NCBI GenBank assembly: GCA_033558025.1
Contig: JAUCEF010000016.1
Location: 496,001-560,000, forward strand
Reading direction: 5' to 3'
DNA from: Phytophthora sp. 'mugwort'
Lineage: Eukaryota; Oomycota; Peronosporomycetes; Peronosporales; Peronosporaceae
Length of the DNA: 64,000 bases
The translations under genes were made by a program, and so were the position numbers. Shown in pieces: positions 54,458 through 63,647 of the stretch. The notes beneath the pieces were generated by a model that had not been told where the DNA came from, searched no databases, and saw nothing but the letters and a program-made list of their open reading frames with translations. The stretch's first letter is position 1. Each line of letters opens with the position of its first letter.

Positions 54458-55492
54458 TTAACCCTTTCGCCGAAAAAGTGGGAATTTTGCACCCATCGAC
54501 AGTGTTTGCAAAAGAGGAGGAACACCGAGGCCTCCTCCGCCCGCACGACCTTTATCCACCACGACGCCAAACCCACACGCCCAGCGACGACTCCGTCGCC
54601 AGCTGCGGCCCTCCACCAGCTCCTGTGGGGACAACGCTCGGTGTGGTGCCACCACGACCAGCATGAGGGCCACCCGCGCCAACTTTGCCTGCTGTGACAC
54701 GACCACCTTCAACACAAGAATCCACACGTTCTCCAGGACCAGCGATGCCAACTCCAGCCGCACGGCATTCGTCCGCCGCGATACCGCCTGTACTTTGAAA
54801 CGGGTAGCCGCCGCGGCAAACCTTCTACCAATAGACGTACCGTATAATACTCACTAAAATAACACCGCGGAAAGTTTACTAATGTTTTACCATGGTGCCT
54901 TTGAGACTCGAGAGCCGTAACCTCAATTCATGTGGCTTTCGCTTTGACATCTTCATTCGGCACGCCACGTACGTCCATGTTATCCGAAGGCCCCTTGTTC
55001 AAACTGGTATGCGATCTGTACGAGGGCTTTGCCCTCCCAGTATAGGAAACAGGTTCACATCACAACGAGACTGTTATCAAATGCAGTATGTGACTTAGTT
55101 TGAGTAGGGGGTGCTAATTCATGTGCATGCATATAGGAGTTCGTCTAGGTTTTGATCAATGCCAACGATTGGCGTGTTTAGGACTCAAGTACATCTTAGC
55201 GACGATTTCAACTCCAAACCGTAGGACTCGCATTTTTATGGGTAAGCATTTGGGATTTGAAGTGCCGTTTTTTATCCCCGACGTGACATTCATTATTGTC
55301 TATATCACAAATTGTCTATATCGCAAAAGATGTGATTGGTAGAAACAAAGGAAGATGGATGGAATCGGTAATACTATATACGCAAAAGGGCGCTCACTGC
55401 GTCCTTTGGTGGGGGGGGGGGGGGCATTGCTACCGTATATGGAAACCCTATAAAAGGGCGCAGTGGGCGCTCTTTTAGCACGAAAGGGTTAA
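54458..55492. mobile_element. Non-autonomous piggyBac-like element, 1.0 kb
   Basis: Flanked by TTAA (54458-54461 and 55489-55492). The left end is TTAACCCTTTCGCCG; the right end on the minus strand is TTAACCCTTTCGTGC. The right subterminal region has two GGGCGC-type palindromes (55383-55408 and 55452-55476) of the same design as those in the 10.2-17.4 kb element. The interior has no transposase. It is a short relative that would depend on a transposase supplied elsewhere. A 14-G run lies at 55411-55424. Confidence 0.75.
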
Positions 55493-55559
55493 TTAAGTTT
55501 TTTTTTATACTGTTCGGAAAAGCGTACCGCATTTCGCGTGTAGAGCTGCAGCCTCATAT

Positions 55560-55700
55560 GAGATGCACCCCTTGTACTGGCCAATCAAAATTGCTTGTCA
55601 TACCTACTAAAAATCGCATGTTAAGATATGTATCTCTCCAATCAAAATAGTTTGTCATACTTACCTAAAAATCGCATTTTAAGAGATGCATCTCTCCAAT
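55560..55700. repeat. Tandem repeat, 57-58 bp unit, in the left end of the pogo-like element
   Basis: CCAATCAAAA-starting units at 55581 and 55638, with a partial third at 55696; shared TTGTCATACYTAC and TAAAAATCGCATKTTAAGA. Confidence 0.8.
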
Positions 55701-56582
55701 GCCAGTTACTTTGACGCCGATGGCATTCTGCTTTTACCATGGCGCGCGTCAAGCCGCATCCGGTGGGCACACCACGGCTTGGAGCCCTGGCAAGGGTCGT
55801 CATCGCACCTAGCACACAACAAAAGCGTTTCTGTAGCAAAAAAGCTTGAGATTCTGTCATTCTGGGACACGGCTCCTCTGCCCAAGATGCGGCACACAAT
55901 TGCGACTTCTGGCATGACCTTGCTCCTGAGTTCTACAACGCCAAGGGTACCATGATTCAGCGCTGGAGCAGGGACTCGGATAAGCTTGAGGCTGCACTTA
56001 AAGGGCGCAAAGGTAGCCATCTAAGAGTTCGTACCGTTGGATGTGAACGATTCTGTCTAAGGAGATAGAGCTAGAAATTGTAGAGTGGGTTAATAGTTTG
56101 AGAAAGGAAGGTGTGCCCGTATCACCTCGGATGCTGTCAATTGAAGCCCAACGCATCGCTATGAAAGCTGGAGTCACTACTTTTAAGGCGTCCGACATGT
56201 GCCTTCAGGGGTCGACACGGGCTGAGCATGCGTGCACGACCTGGCAAGGCCAAGTCAGCCCTGCTGATATTGACAAGGTGGAAGCAGAATTTGCAGTCAA
56301 GGTTGAAAAAAAGGCACGACAATTGGGCATCGCACGCATTTTAGTGCAGATCAGACAGGTTCGGAATTTATTAATATTATTTTATTTCTTTACTCACTTA
56401 CCTAAAAATAGTTTTGGTTTTGATGTGTGCATACTAGCTGCTTTTTTTTTAGTATCTGCCTACGAGACGAACGGTAAATGCATGTGGAGCCAAAACCGTA
56501 TGGGTTAAGTGCGCTAGTGCTTCGAAGGAACGAGCAACTATGATGCTGCTGGGAGACTCGACAGGAAATCAAGTACCCCTTT

Positions 56583-57371
56583 GTGGTGTTCAAAATGAAG
56601 CCATCTAAAATTAAGGAGACTGTCATAGAAAATTACGAAAAAAAGTACGGCTTCGGCGTTCGGACGTGGCCTGAAATCAAGCGTCTTAAAGATGAGACGG
56701 GATTTCAGATCTACTCGAACGGGAAAGGTACCGGTAAATCGGATTTTGATTGTACTTATAAATTAACTAACAATTTTTATTTTTCGGTTATTATAAAAAC
56801 ATCGGAAGCTGTGTCAAAAGTTTTAGAGTATTATTTTGCCAATCTACCGCTCCCGGAGGAGCCTATTCTGCTCCTCTGGGATGACTTAAGTGGGCATTGG
56901 ACTCCAGAGGTTGAGTCATATGCTGCGTCAATAAAGATCGTCTTGATGAAAGTTCCTCCAAATGCCACATCGGTTTGCCAACCGGCGGATGTATCCTGGA
57001 ACTTCCCGTTCAAGTATGGCCTGCGGAAGTGCTGGCTTAAGGACATGCCGTTGCAGCTTCATAAGCCACGAGAAGAAGGTGTCAAGTTCAAGTTAGAGGC
57101 GCCTCGTCGTCCAAATATGTGCAGATGTATATACAGCAGATGGGAAGGACTAAGCGCTCAGACGATCGTGAATGGCTACAAGAAATCCTGCTTGCAGCTT
57201 CATGATGACGTTCTTGCCGCTGCGTCCCTAGTGGCTGAGCTGCAACAACTTTTTCTGGTGGGGTCGACCGTCGCCGATGACCAAGACTTTGATCGTATTG
57301 GGAAGCAGCAGTGTAATCATAAAATTTTACTCTACACTGCTAAATTGAATTATTTCTTTAATATGGGTTGA
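56583..57371 (+). pseudogene. pogo-like transposase, DDE part
   Basis: A 262-codon open frame with the DDE_1 fold of pogo/Tigger/jerky transposases. LLLWDDLSGHW carries the second catalytic Asp (family usually LLxDNxxxH), followed by KVPPNATSVCQPADVSWNFP, the typical PNxTxxxQPxD motif. The region that should hold the first Asp lies before about 56.75 kb and is disrupted; a short AT-rich segment (TNNFYFSVIIKT) looks like an intron or insertion. Upstream pieces are in other frames. Not expected to encode a working enzyme. Confidence 0.75.
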
Positions 57372-57541
57372 TACAGGATGTAATGTACTAATGAATATTG
57401 GGTGCAGCTCTCTACATGCGAAATACGGTAATTCCTTTCCCGGAATGCCGTCAACAAAGGGTTAACGCCAGAATTTCGAGGTCAATTTTAAGTAAAATAG
57501 AGCTAGCTAAGGATTATATATTGGTGCTACTAAAGCAAACA

Positions 57542-58462
57542 ATGTCGGGCAAGTCGGAGCTCCTCGTGACCGTCGTCTTCGGCAAGCAGACGACGTCCCT
57601 GAGCCTGCCCACTCAATCCCCGCAGGCTCTAGAGAGGATCAAGATGCAGATAAGCGAGAAATTTCACCTGGAGCCCAAGTTCCAGCGCCTAGTGCTACGC
57701 GGACGTGACGTCACGAGCGGAACAACGCTCACGGACGGCTGCAAGCTGCTCTTGCTGCGTAATCGAGCCTACTACGAGCAAACCACAGCTTCAAAAACTA
57801 ATGCACCACCCTCGCTATATGCATTGCCACCTCTGGACAAAACATCCGGCTCCAAATCGATCTCTATAGCCCCAGAGATCGACGTGAATGAGTTGGAGGA
57901 TGACGCTCTATTGGTGCAGGTATTCAGGGGTAAAGCTCGCTACGACCTCATTTTTCCACGCTCTGGGACTGTTTTAGAGGTGAAGAACAAGGTATGCCCG
58001 GTGTTAGGGCTCAGTTCGTCTCAAGCTTTGAGGTTGGTAGTTAAGGGAAAGACCCCGAAAGACGACACACTATTGGAGACTTTGGCTGGCAGCAAGAAGA
58101 CGTTTAAGGCCATGGCACTGCTACAAGCTCAGCAGCATGTTATGCAAGAGAAGGAGGAAGATCTGAGAGAGCTACTCAATGAACTGGCCAGAGCTCTAGC
58201 GGCCCTGCAGAGAGTACAGAGGCAGATGGCGCGTAACTTCACGTCGAGAGACGAGAGCTTGTTCGAGTTGTCGCGTGTGCTGGATGAAGGACAGCGGATT
58301 GCAGGTAATTTGGAGCTGTTGAAGCAACACTTGGCTGGCGCAAAGGCGAGTGGACCGAGGTCGAGCGAACAGACCTTGGCTGCTGTATGGCAAGCCATTG
58401 AAGAGGCCAACACACTGAATGAAACAGTTCAAGGTCTGCTTGAGACCCACTCGTCGTTCTGA
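57542..58462 (+). CDS. BAG-family co-chaperone with two ubiquitin-like domains
   Basis: A 306-residue protein. A first ubiquitin-like domain at about 5-82 (SELLVTVVFGKQTTSLSLPT ... FQRLVLRGRDVTSGTTLTDG). A second at about 121-192 (LLVQVFRGKARYDLIFPRSG ... LRLVVKGKTPKDDTLLETLA). A C-terminal helical region at about 203-300 (EKEEDLRELLNELARALAAL ... AAVWQAIEEANTLNETVQGL) fits a BAG domain. BAG proteins bind the Hsp70 ATPase domain and release nucleotide; the ubiquitin-like domain can link Hsp70 to the proteasome. Two UBL domains before the BAG domain is unusual. Cytosolic, no signal peptide. The ATG at 57542 (MSGKSELLV) is chosen because the in-frame extension upstream runs into the pogo-like terminal repeat. 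Confidence 0.78.
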   Translation: MSGKSELLVTVVFGKQTTSLSLPTQSPQALERIKMQISEKFHLEPKFQRLVLRGRDVTSGTTLTDGCKLLLLRNRAYYEQTTASKTNAPPSLYALPPLDKTSGSKSISIAPEIDVNELEDDALLVQVFRGKARYDLIFPRSGTVLEVKNKVCPVLGLSSSQALRLVVKGKTPKDDTLLETLAGSKKTFKAMALLQAQQHVMQEKEEDLRELLNELARALAALQRVQRQMARNFTSRDESLFELSRVLDEGQRIAGNLELLKQHLAGAKASGPRSSEQTLAAVWQAIEEANTLNETVQGLLETHSSF

Positions 58463-58696
58463 GGATCGTATATTCTGAAGGGAAGTCAGAGGAAAGGCAG
58501 GAGAAGAATATCATAGCTTTGATGCGGTGTGAGCTGATGCACATGAGTTATTTTTGCGGGATGATGCTTATTTAGGCTGCCTCAGGACGCGAGTGCAAAT
58601 GCCTTGAAAATACGTGGCTTAGAGTTATTTAACGGTAGTGGAGTAAAGGCGAAGACTGAAGTCGTGCACGAGGTTCCGGTGTGCTTGTTTGACGGG

Positions 58697-61600
58697 ATGA
58701 AGCTGTTCCTGTTGTGCGCTGGGGCGTTTGCGGTGGCGATAACTGGTTCACAGGCACAGTCGTCAACTTTAGACACACTCGAACTGTTCGCGACTCCGTT
58801 GCCCGCACATTTCAGTGTTTCTGAGGCTATCAAGGGGCTTGAATTACGCTTGTATTTGGATACAAGTGACGCAAATGCCGTGCGTGTGACGCCGACCAGT
58901 GCTGGAGTTAGCTTTGAGCCGAGCTTTGTACTATTCAACTCGACTGTCTCGATTGCTAGCGACATGACTGCCCAAGCGACAACTAGCGGAGATCTAACGG
59001 TCGACTACGTTGCTACACTGGAAGGTAGCAGTTCTGAGAGCTTCATACTGTTCTCGCAATCGGTCATGGTCCTGCCGGTTCCTACAACGTTTGCAGTGGA
59101 TTCGAGGGGTTGGAATGGCGTGATTTTGCAACGTGACTCTTTCGACAATACCAGTGGGACAGCCCTAATGTCTTCGTTCTGGAGTGAACAGCAGCACGGA
59201 TACGCCAGTAATGCATGCGGGGCCTTTGACGGGAGTAGCTCGTTGTTTTTCACGTCCTTGGGTGACCGACTGGCTCTCACTGCACCTTTAGAACTTGAAG
59301 GTTTCCATGGCAAAATGCACTTTTATCACGTGTACGGATTTGAGGCTGTACAGGAATATGACTCGCAAGGTGACAACCGTGTAGCATGTGAGGTGACGGA
59401 TCCCGGTGAAGAAGTCCGGTTTGGATATCTACCTGCCGGTGCTGACCCCCACAACGTCAGTTCCTGGGAAGAGATCTTCGAGATCCCTCTTTCTTCGACA
59501 GCAATTTTCCCCATCACTACTTTCTCTTCTCACTCTGTGATTCTGCCGCAGCTTTCGATGCATCAAGCCTCTCAATTTTATTGGATGCAGAAGAATCATT
59601 CGAGTTTTCCTATCGATGTGGTGAACGGACTCACACGAGCTGAAGTTATTGCTGCAGCAAATGATCCAACAGGTGAACAAGGACAATTGGGCACTCAGGA
59701 GATGGAACTTTGGAAATACCGGAACTTGTTTGACCAATGGGCTATTGATAATGTACAGCTGGAAGTGCGCCTAAATGTGCCCAATTTTGCGCTTTCACCC
59801 AGTTCCAGCTTGAATAATACCACAGGAGTCGGGATCGGAGGAATAAATATTTTAGTTGCGTCGCCAGTTCCTGGGAGTTGGGTACAGATCACAGTCGGCG
59901 ACGGTACCCAGGACTTCCCAGTGTGCAAGGCGTTAGCTGAGCCCGTCGCTTTGACCGAAACTACTGTTTCGCTAAGTAGAAGTGGCTACGTGCATGCAGT
60001 CGCTTGTTTGTCGGTCGACGATCTGCTAATTAGCAGCTATCCCGTCCGCTCTGCTCGATTTGTGGTCCAAGCACTTGAACCAACTGTTACAACCGTCCTC
60101 GACACGTCTGGAAGCGTCGATGCCTGGATCGTTGATCTCAAGTGCACCAACTGTGACTTCATGAGGTATACCGTTGTGCCTCTCGTAGATGAAAACGAAG
60201 GATCCTCGTTTGTACCAAGCTGCACTTTTGGCACTGAGGTTACAAATTTAGTTAGTGGGGAAATCTCAGTGACGTTCAATGCCAAAATTCGAATTGTGGC
60301 GTGTGGAGTTGATTTATTCCCCAGCGAACTGGTCGAGACGAAACACTTAGTGGTCCATCCCCGTGCTCCGACATTCCAATTTTTAACTCCAGCCACGACA
60401 ATCACGGGCCTCATAAATCTCGTTATTGTTCCGCCCGCTTCTGCCACTGATCAGGAACTTGGTATTGTCTATACCATTGTCAAATCTGATAAAGACGTTC
60501 CAAGTTGCAGTAGTACGATCTTCTCTGGTGAAGTGAAACTGGTCGTGAAGGTTTACGAGGTCGTTCGAGCCGTTGCGTGCTGTGTAGGCGTCATCTGCGC
60601 AGACAGCGTCATTGCGGCCTGGGGGCCTGTGGACGTCCAAGCCGTGAAACCAACATCCATCACAGTTTGCAGTGCACTTAAACCCCTGACAATGGTTGTG
60701 AATCTTGCTCCAGTCACCGACGATGCCAGTATACGATATCAGATATTGACTGCTGACACAGAAGCTTCTTTAACTTGCTCGTCTGGAACGCTCTACACGA
60801 AACCTGTGGAAGTTAGTACCGGAGCGATAAAATTAGTGGCGGCGAGTTGTTTAGATGGCCTCAAGATGAGCGATTTCACAGAGATTGTCATCATGCTGGA
60901 TAATTGCTGCTCAGGACGGATGGCGTATACCCACGAATCTTGCGCACACGTCCTCGTTCTTGAAGATGATTTCACACAGTGCCCAGGTGATGGCGGTGCT
61001 GGAAATATCCAAACAAACACCAATTGGACTCCCGTTACAAGTCAGTGGGGAGGGAATAATGTCAACGGAGGAGTGCACTCGGATAACGTGCGCTGTGTGG
61101 CAGACGCTGCTCTGGGCAAGCAGGTGCTGGAGCTGACTGCAAATGGAGATTTATTTGCTGGAGTTACACCAGCAGGAAAGACAGTGACTAGTGATGGGGC
61201 GCTACGGGATCGTACCAACGATGATCGATTCTTAGACTGGACTTTGGATGGAATATCCCCACTTCCTTGCAACCCTCTTGAGCACTGTCCTGCTCGTCGC
61301 GTTGGTGCTGCTGTAAAGTCTGTGCTGGAGAAGAATTCAGGTGTGTTGGTTATGCGAATTAAACCGTGTTCAGCCTTCGGAACTCTCACACAGGTTTGGT
61401 GGGGGGATTATAAACACGTCGACACACTTAACACCCGCTTTGAAGACGAGATCCCTTTCTTACCGCTCTGGAAATCTGCCTTGTATCAAGCGAAAACTAG
61501 TTCTGACATTCCATTCACGTTGACATCACCGCAACCGATCGATGAAACGACATACACGGAGCTTGTCATGCAGTGGGATGCAAGTGCAGCTCGAACTAAC

Positions 61601-62086
61601 CTGTATATTGATGGCCAGCTTATGCTAAAGCAGATGGGTAACGCCAGCCAGACCGACACGAGTAGTTCACTATCAATTGGTGTATGGTTCCCGAATGCCG
61701 CTGCAGGCGAGCCGTTTTTCCCAACGTGTCATACTTACGTAGATGAAGTTAAGGTCTTTGATCTCCAGATCACAGGAGGGAGGTGGTGCGACTATGAAGA
61801 CGTCGGTGCTCATTCGATATCCTGCACTGAGGATGCTGACTGTGAGGAATGGGTCCAACGCAATTGTTTTATGGACATCTTCGAGGCTGTTTGCACGAAT
61901 AACCGGCTATATAACACCGACGATAGCAGCTACATGCCGTCTTTGATGAAGGCGAAGGAAATGTTCTGTCAGTTCCGACTGCAACCGACAGCTCAGACAA
62001 GTATCTCTAGCACAACGATGACTAGTCGAGAGCTCGAGATGCAGTGGGAAGAAGAAGAGCCTAAGCATGTGTCTATGGGGGGTTAA
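58697..62086 (+). CDS. Large secreted multidomain protein, reelin-like and lectin-like
   Basis: A 1129-residue single-exon protein. Signal peptide at 1-20 (MKLFLLCAGAFAVAITGSQA). About 145-350 resembles a reelin-repeat subdomain: RDSFDNTSG...SSFWSE, NACGAFDGSSSLFFTSLGDR, ending FDQWAIDNVQLEV. About 362-735 holds four repeats of about 95 residues (starting PNFALSP, PTVTTVL, PTFQFLTP, PTSITVCS) resembling chitobiase C-terminal-type beta domains, rich in paired Cys. About 755-1025 looks like a concanavalin-type lectin/glucanase fold (LEDDFTQC ... GVLVMRIKPCSAFGTLTQVW ... TYVDEVKVFDLQI). A Cys-rich tail (CTEDADCEEWVQRNCFMDIF) follows. No membrane segment or GPI signal, so it is probably secreted or stored in vesicles; adhesive or wall-binding function is inference. 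The ATG at 58697 begins the signal peptide. Confidence 0.85.
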   Translation: MKLFLLCAGAFAVAITGSQAQSSTLDTLELFATPLPAHFSVSEAIKGLELRLYLDTSDANAVRVTPTSAGVSFEPSFVLFNSTVSIASDMTAQATTSGDLTVDYVATLEGSSSESFILFSQSVMVLPVPTTFAVDSRGWNGVILQRDSFDNTSGTALMSSFWSEQQHGYASNACGAFDGSSSLFFTSLGDRLALTAPLELEGFHGKMHFYHVYGFEAVQEYDSQGDNRVACEVTDPGEEVRFGYLPAGADPHNVSSWEEIFEIPLSSTAIFPITTFSSHSVILPQLSMHQASQFYWMQKNHSSFPIDVVNGLTRAEVIAAANDPTGEQGQLGTQEMELWKYRNLFDQWAIDNVQLEVRLNVPNFALSPSSSLNNTTGVGIGGINILVASPVPGSWVQITVGDGTQDFPVCKALAEPVALTETTVSLSRSGYVHAVACLSVDDLLISSYPVRSARFVVQALEPTVTTVLDTSGSVDAWIVDLKCTNCDFMRYTVVPLVDENEGSSFVPSCTFGTEVTNLVSGEISVTFNAKIRIVACGVDLFPSELVETKHLVVHPRAPTFQFLTPATTITGLINLVIVPPASATDQELGIVYTIVKSDKDVPSCSSTIFSGEVKLVVKVYEVVRAVACCVGVICADSVIAAWGPVDVQAVKPTSITVCSALKPLTMVVNLAPVTDDASIRYQILTADTEASLTCSSGTLYTKPVEVSTGAIKLVAASCLDGLKMSDFTEIVIMLDNCCSGRMAYTHESCAHVLVLEDDFTQCPGDGGAGNIQTNTNWTPVTSQWGGNNVNGGVHSDNVRCVADAALGKQVLELTANGDLFAGVTPAGKTVTSDGALRDRTNDDRFLDWTLDGISPLPCNPLEHCPARRVGAAVKSVLEKNSGVLVMRIKPCSAFGTLTQVWWGDYKHVDTLNTRFEDEIPFLPLWKSALYQAKTSSDIPFTLTSPQPIDETTYTELVMQWDASAARTNLYIDGQLMLKQMGNASQTDTSSSLSIGVWFPNAAAGEPFFPTCHTYVDEVKVFDLQITGGRWCDYEDVGAHSISCTEDADCEEWVQRNCFMDIFEAVCTNNRLYNTDDSSYMPSLMKAKEMFCQFRLQPTAQTSISSTTMTSRELEMQWEEEEPKHVSMGG

Positions 62087-62454
62087 ATGACATAGACTTT
62101 CATCTTTGGTTTATGCTTGAACCGGTACGGCAGCTGTACTGCTAAATAGGAATTCTACCTGCATATGCTGAGCTCTATATATAATGCTACAGCAACGATA
62201 TCAAACAACGATGTACAACACTAAACCATTTGTGGCGCTACCGTTTTTTTTTTGGGGGGGGGGCAATTATTTTTGTGTGAGAAATATCTGTCAGTGCAAC
62301 CATGAGGTTGTTCTGCAGGAAAAGTCGTCGAAATATATCGCATTAAATTTGCTCTAAGTACGAACACGTTTGCTCTAATTCTGACGCCAGAGATTCGAAA
62401 TGCAACTCACGGGTACCCAACACAATAGTACGAAAAGCTATCTCCGAGTGACTC
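62087..62454. other. Intergenic region between convergent genes
   Basis: No gene seen. A T10 run followed by G10 lies at 62244-62263. Confidence 0.5.
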
Positions 62455-63426
62455 TCACTTGATCGTAGCGTGTAATCCGTCCACGATTTTTTCTAGCGCT
62501 GGATTGCCTCCTAGCGATGCAATTTCATTGCGAATCTCTTCTACTGTTGCGTTTAATTTTGCCAGCGTGTGCTCCACGGCACCCGTCTCACGCAAATATT
62601 GCACTGCATACTGCTTGAGCTTAATACTCTTGGTGCGCTGCTTCAGAATACTCAGCAGTCGTGTATCTTGAGGGTTCTCGCGAATCGCCACAATCAACGG
62701 AAACGAGAACTTGCCCTCAGTTAAATCTTCGCAGAAGCTTTTGTTCTCCATATAGGCTTCATCCAGCAGGTTCACGTAGTCGTCTCGGATCTGGAAGTAC
62801 ACGGCCAGAGCGTTCACAAGCGGCGTAAAGTCCATCGTGCAGTCACTAAACGCCTGCATGAGTCCCACGGCCAGGCGAAAGAGTCCTCCAGTCTCTAGTT
62901 AACAAGGAACAACAAAGAGGACAGTTAATTGCCAAATGGAACATCCGTCTAACGTGGGTACTCTTGATACTCAACTGTTCTGGACCATCTCGAGGTACTC
63001 GTCCACAGTGGGGCACTGCAGATGGTCCCTCCAGAAGATGTCGAGTCCCTGGCCCTGGTGCAGTCGCAGCATCTCGTCCGTGTACACCTGCATGGCCCTG
63101 GGGTTGCCTAGCGTCTGGCACCTCTGCAGCGAGAGGAAGTACACATAGTTGGCGCAGTTAATGGTGGCTGGCACGCCGAAGATGTGGTGGGCCACGGGCT
63201 GGCCGCGCCGCATCTCCGAGTCGTCCTCGATGTCGTCGATGAGCAGACTGGCGTTGTGCAACTGGTCCACGATGCTCTGGATGCTCTCCACGGCCTCGTC
63301 GGGCGCGCGCAGCCACGACTGGAAGGCGCCGATCATCTTGCCGCGGACGTTCTTACCCGGAAGATCGCTGATGTACACGTACGGCTCCAGGAGCTTGGAC
63401 TCGTTCCCCTTTATGATGCTAGCCAT
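62455..63426 (-). CDS. Geranylgeranyl diphosphate synthase
   Basis: Two exons on the minus strand: 63426-62976 and 62894-62455, joined across an 81-bp GT-AG intron, giving 296 residues. The spliced junction reads EMVQNKTGGLFRLAVGL, typical of type III (animal/fungal) GGPP synthases. First Asp-rich motif D64-D-I-E-D68 in LLIDDIEDD; second motif RDDY (187-190) in FQIRDDYVNL. LLEPYVYISDLPGKNVRGK at the start and LHQGQGLDIFWRD in the middle are hallmarks. The enzyme condenses farnesyl diphosphate with isopentenyl diphosphate to C20 GGPP for protein prenylation and other isoprenoids; it is cytosolic or membrane-associated. The ATG at 63426 is chosen by homology, and a strong core promoter lies 20-34 bp upstream. 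Length (about 300) is normal. Confidence 0.95.
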
Positions 63427-63445
63427 GCCTGACGTACTTGAGCGC

Positions 63446-63460
63446 AAATTGCAAAATAAG
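63446..63460 (-). promoter_or_regulatory. Oomycete Inr-FPR core promoter of GGPP synthase
   Basis: The minus strand reads CTTATTTTGCAATTT, matching CTCATTYYNCAWTTT at 14 of 15 positions, 20-34 bp upstream of the ATG at 63426. Confidence 0.65.
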
Positions 63461-63647
63461 AACAAAGGATCAAGAGCGAAAAAAAAGAGACCAATAATTG
63501 GCCAATAATCGGAACGTGTTGTAGCCATAACTCGGGAGTGCTGCTTCGTTTAAATCAACTACAAGGTCATAATGGAACAAGTGGGCGGCGGTTCAGTGTC
63601 TGCACCTCGCTGTCTCTATCTGTCATGAACGCACGCGCAGGCATCGT

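Larger units (their letters stand above)
55513..57445 (+). mobile_element. pogo/Tigger-like DNA transposon, decayed
   Basis: Terminal inverted repeats of about 41-46 bp: left 55513-55553 (TTCGGAAAAGCGTACCGCAT...TAGAGCTGCAGCC) and right 57400-57445, which on the minus strand reads TTCCGGGAAAGGAATTACCG...TAGAGAGCTGCACCC. Inside, on the plus strand: an N-terminal helix-turn-helix region (KKLEILSFWDTAPL, about 55840-55880), a CENP-B-type domain (RKEGVPVSPRMLSIEAQRIA, 56100-56160), and a DDE_1 domain with PEEPILLLWDDLSGHWTPEV and KVPPNATSVCQPADVSWNFP (56.85-57.0 kb). The N-terminal parts are frame-shifted, so it is inactive. It ends about 97 bp upstream of the BAG gene start. Confidence 0.78.

Noticed and set aside
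57462..57465. AAAGGGTTAAC as a piggyBac right end paired with 51697 or 54458
   Set aside because: The sequence inside the end lacks the GGGCGC palindromes, and the pogo-like terminal repeat already explains this site.
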